This document shows, piece by piece, positions 1 to 7,252 of a stretch of DNA of 7,316 bases. The translations under genes were made by a program, and so were the position numbers. Position 1 is the stretch's first letter; each line of letters begins with the position of its first letter. The stretch covers positions 1 to 7,316 of the forward strand of contig JAUUZS010000207.1 in assembly GCA_030589835.1 (NCBI GenBank). Reading direction: 5' to 3'. This DNA is from Cyclobacteriaceae bacterium. GTDB taxonomy: Bacteria > Bacteroidota > Bacteroidia > Cytophagales > Cyclobacteriaceae. Under the pieces are notes generated by a model. It was not told the origin of the DNA, searched no databases, and saw nothing but the letters and a program-made list of their open reading frames with translations.

Positions 1-633
1 AATGTTGACGGTTATGAAATTGAAAATGTTGGTAAAGAACTTTATTATGACAGGTCACTTTATGAGAAAATAAAAGCTTTTTGTATTTCAAACAATCTGA
101 TTATGGTTGGAGGATTGGATTTTCACGGATATGGAAGGTCTTGCTCCACTTGGAATGCCTTTGAAATTCCAAATTGGAAGAATTTGAATGATCTCGAAAA
201 GGAAGAAGAAATTATAAAGATACTTCGCAATCGGGAACAGGAAAAAGTAAAGGTTCTTTTGTATAAGGACCGTCCTTATTACAGTGAAGAAAATTTAGCT
301 TTTAGCCCGATAATACTTGTGTTTAATTATTTAAGAACCTTAAACATCTACCAAGTTCTTTCGTGGATATTTTGGTTGGTAATTTTTAGTTTGGTCAGGG
401 AAAGAGCGAAAGGAAAATTAAATAAGGTCATTGTTTTGGCTGGAATTGCAGGTTCAGTATTTTTAATCTTATTAGGAACTAAATACAATTCAAACATTGC
501 TGCAGTTAAAGGATATAGCGAGCTGTATGAGGAGTATAGCACCTTGTTATTTTATATAGGTTTTAGCTTTTTGATCTACTCAGGGATATTGATTTATTTT
601 ATTTTTATAAAACCAAAAAGGACTAAGAGATAA
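1..633 (+). CDS. C-terminal part of a PHP-like phosphoesterase with three membrane helices (5' partial)
   Basis: The reading frame is open from the first base of the window, so this is the last 210 residues of a longer protein; the ATG at 103 is internal. Counting from the first codon, residues 33-45 read LIMVGGLDFHGYG. This resembles the C-terminal D-x-H-G metal-ligand motif of PHP (polymerase and histidinol phosphatase) domains, usually GSDxHG, and it follows a helix of the expected type (YEKIKAFCISNN). Three hydrophobic segments follow at about residues 117-132, 142-159 and 181-203, and the protein ends in a basic tail (KPKRTKR). A metal-dependent hydrolase or phosphoesterase domain tethered to the inner membrane is an inference, because the other metal ligands lie outside the window. 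The next gene starts 13 bases downstream, so the two probably form an operon. Base composition looks more AT-rich than in the glycosidase genes. It could instead be an unrelated membrane protein with a chance DFHG motif. Confidence 0.5.
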   Translation, partial: NVDGYEIENVGKELYYDRSLYEKIKAFCISNNLIMVGGLDFHGYGRSCSTWNAFEIPNWKNLNDLEKEEEIIKILRNREQEKVKVLLYKDRPYYSEENLAFSPIILVFNYLRTLNIYQVLSWIFWLVIFSLVRERAKGKLNKVIVLAGIAGSVFLILLGTKYNSNIAAVKGYSELYEEYSTLLFYIGFSFLIYSGILIYFIFIKPKRTKR

Positions 634-646
634 GAAAGTGAAAATT

Positions 647-1960
647 ATGGCTGATACTTTAGAGAAAATTAGTTTTAACCCGAAAGAAAATCGAATCCTA
701 ACGATTATAATGGCCGCTTTACTACTTGGTTTTGCATGGCAAATTCGGGGTTCGGGTACTTCAGATCCTTCAGTTGTAGCTATCATTTTCCTTCTTTTCC
801 TGTCGATCAATTATAGTCCACGAAAGAAATTCAATATATTGGATTTTAGTTTAGTTGTTTTTTTTATTGTTCTCATGCGGGCAGGATGGGGCACGTTTGT
901 CCCACAGGCGGGAATCCCGGGTGTTGTTCCCGGATACCTTCCGCCAAATGTCGATATTGCTGTGCCATGGTGGACGGGTTATTTTTGGCTGTTTATTGTT
1001 GGTATTTCCTGGTTTGGCATACCTTCGCTTCTGTTTGGCGGGTATTTTTTCACAAAACAAAAATACACCTTAAAGGATGTATTTATAGTTATAATACTAT
1101 TTGTGGTTACGCAATTTGTAGCAGGTTTTTTAGCTGAATTTCTCATTCCTTATTTAGCTCCTACATATTATAATGAGATTTATCTTACCGGGATATCGGA
1201 CCGAAGTTATGGGTCTATGCGTGGAAATATGTCCACTGCAATGGCGATAATTCCTGTTTTGCTTTACATCCGCTATATCAAAGTAGATAAAAAGTTTTTT
1301 AAATATGCACTCATCGCTATGCTCATATTTGCTTTCTCTCTCTCAATTGCAGATGTCTGGCGACCACTATCAGTATTAATAGAAGGAATAGGAGGATCCG
1401 TTGCCTGGGGCTTATGGGAATATTTTACTGGATTTATTTTTGGTGGGCTGATATTTTGGTTTTACGGACGCTTTTCAGACGATGAATTAGCTGAAACGGA
1501 TATCCCAACAGGACTGGAAGTTTCGGACTGGAATTCTTTTGGGAAATTTGTTGTTTATAGTGTTGCTTTGTATCTGTTGTTTTTCCACGGTATTGCTGAA
1601 AGCCTTGAAGGCGGAATACGTAAAGCATTTTTGGCTGCAGGTGTCGTTTATAAACCCGATACACCTACAGTTAAGCTTATTGTTAGCGTCATTGGTCTGT
1701 TCTTTTACTGGCTCTATACTCAGGGTAAAATAGGGAAAGCTTTCGCCCAAAAATCATTTCGCGAGAAAAGTCTTATTGTTCTGATTATTATGCTGCCATT
1801 TTATTATCTCAATTTTGCTTTGCATCATATTATCTCAGGCACTTTATTCCTGCTGGATTGGAACTCCAGTGAGGTTTGGCTGGACACCATTTCTTTTGTT
1901 ATCGTTGAGATTTATGCTATCTATTTATTTAGGAGACATAATAATTCACTTGCGGTTTAA
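647..1960 (+). CDS. Uncharacterised multi-pass integral membrane protein
   Basis: This gene encodes about 437 residues and has roughly 11-12 hydrophobic segments spread over the whole length, with no soluble domain of any size. There is no cleavable signal peptide; the first segment (ILTIIMAALLLGFAWQIRG) acts as an anchor. I preferred the ATG at 647. An in-frame GTG at 638 would add three residues and leave only four bases after the preceding stop. Neither start has a strong Shine-Dalgarno site. Notable polar or aromatic motifs inside otherwise hydrophobic stretches are FAWQIRGSGTSDP near the N-terminus, RSYGSMRGNMSTAMA in the middle and GGSVAWGLWEYFTG just after it; conserved Arg, Glu and Trp residues in membrane segments would suit a transporter or membrane enzyme. 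I do not recognise a characterised family. The FAW-x-IRG start recalls uncharacterised membrane proteins seen near sugar-metabolism genes in Planctomycetes and Bacteroidetes, but that is from memory. Probably co-transcribed with the upstream partial gene. Confidence 0.85.
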   Translation: MADTLEKISFNPKENRILTIIMAALLLGFAWQIRGSGTSDPSVVAIIFLLFLSINYSPRKKFNILDFSLVVFFIVLMRAGWGTFVPQAGIPGVVPGYLPPNVDIAVPWWTGYFWLFIVGISWFGIPSLLFGGYFFTKQKYTLKDVFIVIILFVVTQFVAGFLAEFLIPYLAPTYYNEIYLTGISDRSYGSMRGNMSTAMAIIPVLLYIRYIKVDKKFFKYALIAMLIFAFSLSIADVWRPLSVLIEGIGGSVAWGLWEYFTGFIFGGLIFWFYGRFSDDELAETDIPTGLEVSDWNSFGKFVVYSVALYLLFFHGIAESLEGGIRKAFLAAGVVYKPDTPTVKLIVSVIGLFFYWLYTQGKIGKAFAQKSFREKSLIVLIIMLPFYYLNFALHHIISGTLFLLDWNSSEVWLDTISFVIVEIYAIYLFRRHNNSLAV

Positions 1961-2012
1961 AAAAATAATTAGTGATATATCATGAACGAGTACAATTATA
2001 TAATATAGAATT

Positions 2013-5000
2013 ATGAACCCAATACCTAAAAAGATCAATATAATGATCTTAATGCTCATTGTATTTTTCTTAACTAACTGTAGCACACAAACAGAAAAAA
2101 ATCCTGTCGATTATGTTGACCCATTCCTGGGCACATCCAGTTCTCGATGGATGCTGTTTCCAGGACCAAGCATGCCGTTTGGTATGGTAAAACTCAGTCC
2201 CGATAATACTGACGATTGGACCATGGACGCAGGGTATGAATATGAAATTGAAAGCATTTCCGGCTTTGGTCATGTGCATTCATGGATGATGGGAAGTTTC
2301 CTCACGATGCCAACTACAGGTGATATCAAAATTAATCCAGGAACAAAAGACGATCCGGATGCCGGGTACAGGTCACGGATAACTCCAGACAAGCAAATCG
2401 CTTCGCCCGGATATTATGCGGTAGATCTTGAAGATTATAATATAAAGGCAGAATTAACGGCGACAACCAGGGGTGGATTCCAGCGCTATACTTTTCCGGA
2501 ATCCGATAATTCTCATATTATCTTCGACCTCAACGTTCCCGAAGAAGGCCAGCCGGAAATTATTTCAGCCTCCATCAAAAAGGAAAGTGATTCGGGGATT
2601 TCTGGCTATGTACACAGGTTACAAGGATGGAATGAATATAAGCTGCACTTCGTGGCGCAATTCAGTAAACCTTTTAATTCCATGGGGGCGTGGAAAGGTC
2701 AAGACTTGAATGAGGATGTATCTGAAGTAACCATCAACGAGGATATGGATTTGGGAGCGATTTTAAATTTCTCCACCAAAGAAGGAGAGGAAATTCTCAT
2801 GAAAACTGGAATATCGTATGTGAGTGTGGATCAGGCAAGGCTCAATATGGAAACAGAAATGAAGGAGTTTGGATGGGATTTTGATAAAGCGCATCAACAC
2901 GCCCGGAAAACCTGGAATGATCTTTTGAGCAAAATAACGATTGAAGGAGGTACCGAAAAAGAACGAATTAAATTCTATACGAATTATTATCGGTCCTATT
3001 CAGCACGGACCATTTTCAGTGATGTGAATGGAAAGTATGTAGATATGTGTGAAAATGTAGTGCAATTGGATGATCCTGATTCGCCGGTTTATGGATGTGA
3101 CGCATTTTGGAATACCTTTTGGAACCTGAATCAACTGTGGTCGCTGGTGAATCCGGATATCGCCAACAAGTGGGTGACATCCTTATTGGAGATATATGAT
3201 CGTGGCGGCTGGCTGTCAAAAGGCCCCGGAGGAATTGAGTATTCTTCCATCATGGTGGCTTCACACGAAATACCGCTTATCGTAAATGCTTATCAAAAAG
3301 GTATCCGGGATTTTGATGTCGAAAAAGCCTACAAGGCCATGAAGGAGATACAAATGAGGATGCCGCAACCTCATGAGTGCGGGGGTTATGTGGGAAACAG
3401 AAATATTGAATCCTATATGGAAAAAGGCTTCGTTCCTGCCGATGAAGGTCCGGTGTCCAATACGCTGGAATATGCCTACGACGATTGGTGTGTGGCGCAG
3501 ATGGCAAAGGCTTTAGGCAAAACAGAAGATTATACCTATTTCATGAATCGATCGCAATCCTACAGAAATGTATTCGATAAGGAAAGTGGGTACATGCGTC
3601 CAAAACATACCGGGGGACCCTGGTTCCAGGAGTTTGTACCCGTGGTGAAAGCCATTGGCAAAGAGGATAGTTTTGGGGGCAAGGATTATGTGGAAGGAAA
3701 TGCATGGCAGCATTCCTGGTTTGTTCCGCACGATATGGCAGGTTTGATTGAACTCATGGGAAAGGATGAATTTAACGCTCGGCTAAACGAAGGCTTTGAA
3801 AATTCCAGACCAAATTTCGTCAGCCAATTTGTAAATCACAGCAACCAGCCCAATATGCAGGCAGCCTGGTTGTTCAATTATTCCGGCAAACCCTGGCTTA
3901 CCCAAAAGTGGGTAAGGGCGATTCTTGAATATTATTATGGAACTGGCCCCGTTGATGGATTTCCCGGCGATGAAGACCAGGGACAAATGGGAAGTTGGTA
4001 TGTCATGAGCTCCATCGGTTTGTTTGAGATGGATGGCGGCGCCTCTACTGAACCTGTTTATGAAATTGGCAGTCCGATTTTTTCAAAAATCACCATCAAG
4101 CTGGATGAAAATTATTATGAGGGAAATCAATTTGTGATTGAAGCTAAAAATACCTCGGCAGAAAATAAATACATTCAATCCGCTATGCTAAATGGCAAGC
4201 CACTCAATCGATTTTGGTTTTATCATTCGGAGTTGGTAAAAGGCGGAGAGCTAGTGTTAGAAATGGGGCCGGAGCCAAATGAACAATGGGGGATCGAAGG
4301 GGGATTGCCACACAAATATGAACTGGAACCGGTGGTTACGCCACCTTACGTAAACACTCCATCAAAATTATTTTTGAAGGAAACCTCCGTTTCCATGTCC
4401 TGCGATACTAAAGGCGCTGAAATATATTATACCCTGGATGAAAGTGAAGCAGATCAGCAATCAAAACGGTATACCGAACCATTCATCATCACAAAATCCA
4501 CAATGGTAAATATGCGCGCTTTTGTGGATGGTCGGCCTAGTTTGCCGGCAACTTCGGTATTCAGGAAAACGAAATTGGGTCAACCCGCCAATCCGGGAAA
4601 AGTCACATCTGGCTTGCTGTACAATTATTATGTAGGCACGTTTCGCGTCGTGAAGGATTTTGAGCATATGAAGCCGCACAAATCCGGTGTGGTACCCACA
4701 TTCACCATTGATCCAAAAGAAAAGGAAGGATTTTTCGGATTTGATTATTCAGGATACATCAAAATCCCTGAAGATGGATTGTACACGTTTTATATGAAAA
4801 CAAATGATGGGGGCAAGTTATATTTAGCTGAACATATATTGATAGACAATGATGGCTTGCATCCTGCTATTGAGCGAAGCAAATCCATAGGATTAAAGGC
4901 GGGATATTATCCGATTGTAGCAGGGTATTTCCAGGAGGGAGGATCAAATATGCTACAGGTAAGCTGGAAAGGCCCGGGCTTTGAGAAAGAAGAGATTCCA

Positions 5001-5021
5001 GAAGATGTGCTGTTTCATTGA
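2013..5021 (+). CDS. GH92-family alpha-mannosidase-like lipoprotein with chitobiase C-terminal-like and PA14 domains
   Basis: Family GH92 enzymes are calcium-dependent, inverting exo-alpha-mannosidases. Residues 1-23 form a lipoprotein signal with a hydrophobic core ending in LTNC, so Cys23 should be lipidated. GH92 landmarks follow: DYVDPFLGT and FPGPSMPFGMVKLSPDN (from residue 49), GFGHVH (84-89), CDAFWNTFW (from 362), EGNAWQ (561-566) and GDEDQGQMGSWY (652-663). Glu561 aligns with the proposed general acid, and Asp653/Asp655 with the proposed base region. At about 777-850 lies a chitobiase/hexosaminidase C-terminal-like module (GAEIYYTLDESE), and at about 867-1002 a PA14-like module (SGYIKIPEDGLYTFYMKTND). 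These make the protein about 250 residues longer than a usual GH92. Several substrate-site motifs differ from the canonical family, notably NHSNQPNMQ (608-616) where HGNEPSHH is common, so mannose linkage or even sugar specificity is uncertain. The ATG at 2013 is the only start that keeps the signal peptide. It lies 52 bases after the membrane-protein gene, and a GH120-like gene follows. Confidence 0.93.
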   Translation: MNPIPKKINIMILMLIVFFLTNCSTQTEKNPVDYVDPFLGTSSSRWMLFPGPSMPFGMVKLSPDNTDDWTMDAGYEYEIESISGFGHVHSWMMGSFLTMPTTGDIKINPGTKDDPDAGYRSRITPDKQIASPGYYAVDLEDYNIKAELTATTRGGFQRYTFPESDNSHIIFDLNVPEEGQPEIISASIKKESDSGISGYVHRLQGWNEYKLHFVAQFSKPFNSMGAWKGQDLNEDVSEVTINEDMDLGAILNFSTKEGEEILMKTGISYVSVDQARLNMETEMKEFGWDFDKAHQHARKTWNDLLSKITIEGGTEKERIKFYTNYYRSYSARTIFSDVNGKYVDMCENVVQLDDPDSPVYGCDAFWNTFWNLNQLWSLVNPDIANKWVTSLLEIYDRGGWLSKGPGGIEYSSIMVASHEIPLIVNAYQKGIRDFDVEKAYKAMKEIQMRMPQPHECGGYVGNRNIESYMEKGFVPADEGPVSNTLEYAYDDWCVAQMAKALGKTEDYTYFMNRSQSYRNVFDKESGYMRPKHTGGPWFQEFVPVVKAIGKEDSFGGKDYVEGNAWQHSWFVPHDMAGLIELMGKDEFNARLNEGFENSRPNFVSQFVNHSNQPNMQAAWLFNYSGKPWLTQKWVRAILEYYYGTGPVDGFPGDEDQGQMGSWYVMSSIGLFEMDGGASTEPVYEIGSPIFSKITIKLDENYYEGNQFVIEAKNTSAENKYIQSAMLNGKPLNRFWFYHSELVKGGELVLEMGPEPNEQWGIEGGLPHKYELEPVVTPPYVNTPSKLFLKETSVSMSCDTKGAEIYYTLDESEADQQSKRYTEPFIITKSTMVNMRAFVDGRPSLPATSVFRKTKLGQPANPGKVTSGLLYNYYVGTFRVVKDFEHMKPHKSGVVPTFTIDPKEKEGFFGFDYSGYIKIPEDGLYTFYMKTNDGGKLYLAEHILIDNDGLHPAIERSKSIGLKAGYYPIVAGYFQEGGSNMLQVSWKGPGFEKEEIPEDVLFH

Positions 5022-5027
5022 GCATAG

Positions 5028-5084
5028 TTATGAGTTATGAGTTACGAGCTAAAAGATAAAAGGTAAAAGCAGAAAGGAGAAAGA
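5028..5084 (+). repeat. Degenerate tandem heptanucleotide array
   Basis: Eight consecutive 7-base units can be read just after the GH92 stop codon. They are TTATGAG (5028), TTATGAG (5035), TTACGAG (5042), then one extra base C at 5049, then TAAAAGA (5050), TAAAAGG (5057), TAAAAGC (5064), AGAAAGG (5071) and AGAAAGA (5078). The first three and the last five form two related subfamilies that keep the same period. The array is non-coding and purine-rich on the + strand, and it lies between the two glycosidase genes. Slippage during replication is the usual source of such arrays. A regulatory role is not shown by the sequence. Confidence 0.75.
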
Positions 5085-5158
5085 ATATTTTGCTTTTAAA
5101 GACAGTACCTGTGAAGATTATAATTGTCAGGATTCTATCCATTTTGTTTGCAAATGAA

Positions 5159-5166
5159 TATATTTG
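5159..5166 (+). promoter_or_regulatory. Candidate Bacteroidetes-type -7 promoter element for the GH120-like gene
   Basis: TATATTTG matches the Bacteroidetes primary sigma factor -7 consensus TAnnTTTG at every fixed position and would place transcription start roughly 25-30 bases before the ATG at 5201. A TTTG -33 element is not at the usual spacing of about 19 bases; TTTG copies at 5143-5146 and 5147-5150 are too close. The start codon is preceded by an A-rich stretch (CCCCAAAAA), typical of translation initiation in this phylum. The match is to one box only in AT-rich DNA, so it may be chance. Confidence 0.4.
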
Positions 5167-5200
5167 ATGCATTTTTAAGACCATATTAAATCCCCAAAAA

Positions 5201-7099
5201 ATGAAAAAACTACCAATAGCTTTTTTGATGTTAACTATACTGATTAGCACCAGCATTCAAGCCACAGAATACCATGTGTCCACCAAGGGAAGTGATACAA
5301 ATACCGGTTCCTTAGACAATCCTTTCAAAACAATATCAGCAGCAGTTCAATTTGCCTATCCGGGTGATGTAATTACGGTTCATGCAGGTACCTACCGTGA
5401 ATGGGTAAATCCAATACGGGGAGGGGAGAGTAATGAAAAACGAATTGTCTTTCGTGCAGCTCCAGGCGAAAAAGTGGAGATTAAAGGATCGGAAATTATT
5501 ACGGGATGGGAAAACCTGAAAGATGGAGTATGGAAGGTTACCATCCAAAATGAATTGTTCAAAGAGTACAATCCCTACCAGGATTCCATTTATGGAGATT
5601 GGTTCAATCGACAAGGTAGGGTTCATCACACTGGCGAAGTTTTTCTGAATGGGAAATCCCTTTTTGAAAAGGAAACAAAAGAGCTGGTATTTGCCCCGAA
5701 ACCGTGGCGCAGAACAAAGGATAAGGAAAGATCTGTTTATGTCTGGTATTGTGAGAGTAATGCAAAGACCACTACCATTTGGGCCAATTTCCAGCAATTT
5801 GATCCGAATAAGGAATTGGTGGAGATCAGTGCGAGAAGAACCTGTATCTATCCTGAGAAACCCGGGATTGATTACATTACGATTTCCGGTTTTCATATCA
5901 GTCAGGCGGCTACACAATGGGGAGCGCCCACCGCTGAGCAGATTGGCATGATTGCCACGCATTGGAATAAAGGTTGGATTATAGAAAACAATGTGATCAG
6001 TAACTCAAAGTGTTCTGGGATTACTCTGGGGAAGGAGCGCAGTACCGGCCATAATGTGTGGTCGAATGACAAGAGTATTGATGGCTCGATTCATTATATT
6101 GAGACCACATTCAGAACCCTGGAGCATGGCTGGAACAAAGAAAATGTCGGCTCACATATCGTCAGGAATAATGAGATTTTTGATTGTGAGCAAACTGGTA
6201 TTTGCGGCAGCATGGGGGCAGCTTTCAGTACTATTGAAAACAATCATATTCATGACATCTGGACCAAGAGGCAATTTGACGGTGCAGAAATAGGTGGTAT
6301 CAAGTTTCATGCGGCGATTGACGCTACGATCAGGAAAAACCGAATCCATGATTGTGGTCGCGGTTTGTGGCTCGATTGGATGACCCAGGGTACACGGGTA
6401 TCTTCCAACCTCTTTTATAATAATGATAGAGAAGATTTCTTTTCGGAAGTAAATCATGGCCCCTACCTTGTTGACAATAACATCCTGCTGTCGCCGCATA
6501 GTTTTAGAATACAGTCGCAGGGCGGTGCCTTTGTGCACAACCTGATCGGGGGAGGAATCCATATGTGGGGTACCTCAAGTCGCTTTACGCCCTATCATTT
6601 TGCACATAGTACGGCTGTCGCCGGCCTTTCTATTATCTATACTGGTGATGACCGATATTATAATAATATTATTGTGGGGATGGGTAAAAAAGCAGATAAA
6701 AAAGACCAATATAAACCCGGTCTGGCAGACTATGAAAAAGCGACGCTTCCGATATATATTAATGATAACGTGTATTACAATGGAGCTCATTCTTATAGTA
6801 AGGAGTCAGACAAAACCGAATCCCTGGACTATGACCCTGGATTTAAGATCGTTGAAAAAGGCGATAATGTTTATGTTCACATGACCTTGGATCAGGCCTT
6901 TTACAAACATTATGGAAAAATCATTTCTACAGCATTATTGGGTAAGGCAAAGGTGCCGAATCTTCCTTTTGAACAATCGGACGGAACACCATTGAAATTA
7001 GATAAGGATTATTTTGGGGCATTACGTTCCGTTACGGATAATTCCGCCGGGCCATTTAATAATTTGGAGCAAGGGGATTTGGAATTGAAGGTGTGGTGA
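5201..7099 (+). CDS. Secreted GH120-like beta-xylosidase (right-handed parallel beta-helix)
   Basis: This 632-residue protein resembles, along its whole length, family GH120 enzymes such as XylC of Thermoanaerobacterium saccharolyticum, which release xylose from the non-reducing end of xylo-oligosaccharides by a retaining mechanism. Residues 1-21 form a signal peptide with probable cleavage at SIQA/TEY, so the enzyme should act in the periplasm or outside the cell. An N-terminal beta-helix segment follows (GSDTNTGSLDNPFKTI; VHAGTYREWV from residue 61). The main helix runs from about residue 222 to 480, with repeated N-N-x-I/H turns such as IIENNVISNS, STIENNHIHDI and IRKNRIHDC. Asp392 in GLWLDW and Glu416 in SEVNHGP match, from memory of XylC, the nucleophile and the acid/base. 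The protein ends in LKVW, as XylC does, so it looks complete. DNPFKTI plus beta-helix repeats also occur in polysaccharide lyases, but the long collinear similarity favours GH120. It lies 179 bases after the GH92 gene; the two may be co-transcribed or it may use its own promoter. Confidence 0.88.
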   Translation: MKKLPIAFLMLTILISTSIQATEYHVSTKGSDTNTGSLDNPFKTISAAVQFAYPGDVITVHAGTYREWVNPIRGGESNEKRIVFRAAPGEKVEIKGSEIITGWENLKDGVWKVTIQNELFKEYNPYQDSIYGDWFNRQGRVHHTGEVFLNGKSLFEKETKELVFAPKPWRRTKDKERSVYVWYCESNAKTTTIWANFQQFDPNKELVEISARRTCIYPEKPGIDYITISGFHISQAATQWGAPTAEQIGMIATHWNKGWIIENNVISNSKCSGITLGKERSTGHNVWSNDKSIDGSIHYIETTFRTLEHGWNKENVGSHIVRNNEIFDCEQTGICGSMGAAFSTIENNHIHDIWTKRQFDGAEIGGIKFHAAIDATIRKNRIHDCGRGLWLDWMTQGTRVSSNLFYNNDREDFFSEVNHGPYLVDNNILLSPHSFRIQSQGGAFVHNLIGGGIHMWGTSSRFTPYHFAHSTAVAGLSIIYTGDDRYYNNIIVGMGKKADKKDQYKPGLADYEKATLPIYINDNVYYNGAHSYSKESDKTESLDYDPGFKIVEKGDNVYVHMTLDQAFYKHYGKIISTALLGKAKVPNLPFEQSDGTPLKLDKDYFGALRSVTDNSAGPFNNLEQGDLELKVW

Positions 7100-7102
7100 A
7101 AT

Positions 7103-7210
7103 AGCAGGAAGCAATACATAATAAGTCAATAATTCCCGGATTCCGTGCCTCGTGGTAGGTGGGTATTCAGGGATCTGCTTGCTAATCGAAGATAAATCCT
7201 GCTGTTTTTT
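7103..7210 (+). terminator. Possible weak terminator: distant inverted repeat followed by a T run
   Basis: AGCAGGA at 7103-7109 is the exact reverse complement of TCCTGCT at 7197-7203, and six T bases follow at 7205-7210. The enclosed loop is 87 bases, far longer than in a standard intrinsic terminator, and I see no strong shorter hairpin directly before the T run. It is in the right place, just after the GH120-like stop, but the support is thin. Confidence 0.2.
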
Positions 7211-7252
7211 ACTAAAAATTATCAATATTGCAATGACTATTTTTATCACTCA

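Noticed and set aside
1999..2004. TATAAT as a sigma70-type -10 box for the GH92 gene
   Set aside because: There is no -35 partner, it lies only 9 bases before the start codon, and Bacteroidetes promoters use a different consensus; the stretch is simply AT-rich.
1982..2008. A tiny open frame (MNEYNYII, then stop) ending just before the GH92 start, as a possible leader peptide
   Set aside because: It has only eight codons, no ribosome binding signal and no attenuator structure around it.
5102..5112. Small hairpin ACAG-TAC-CTGT as a terminator after the GH92 gene
   Set aside because: The stem has only four base pairs and no T run follows.
5336..5962. A 208-codon open frame on the minus strand inside the GH120-like gene
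   Set aside because: It is antisense to a gene with clear family similarity, has no recognisable domain and reads as a low-complexity shadow translation.
6152..6562. A 136-codon minus-strand open frame over the GH120 catalytic region
   Set aside because: It covers the conserved catalytic motifs on the other strand, whose codon constraints explain it; there is no family signal.
5201..7099. Interpretation of the beta-helix protein as a polysaccharide lyase
   Set aside because: The similarity to GH120 is collinear over the full length, including the GLWLDW and EVNHGP catalytic motifs, which lyase families do not share as far as I know.
7022..7249. A 75-codon minus-strand open frame across the end of the GH120-like gene and the downstream gap
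   Set aside because: Its second half is antisense to the conserved GH120 C-terminus and the rest has no domain or start signal.
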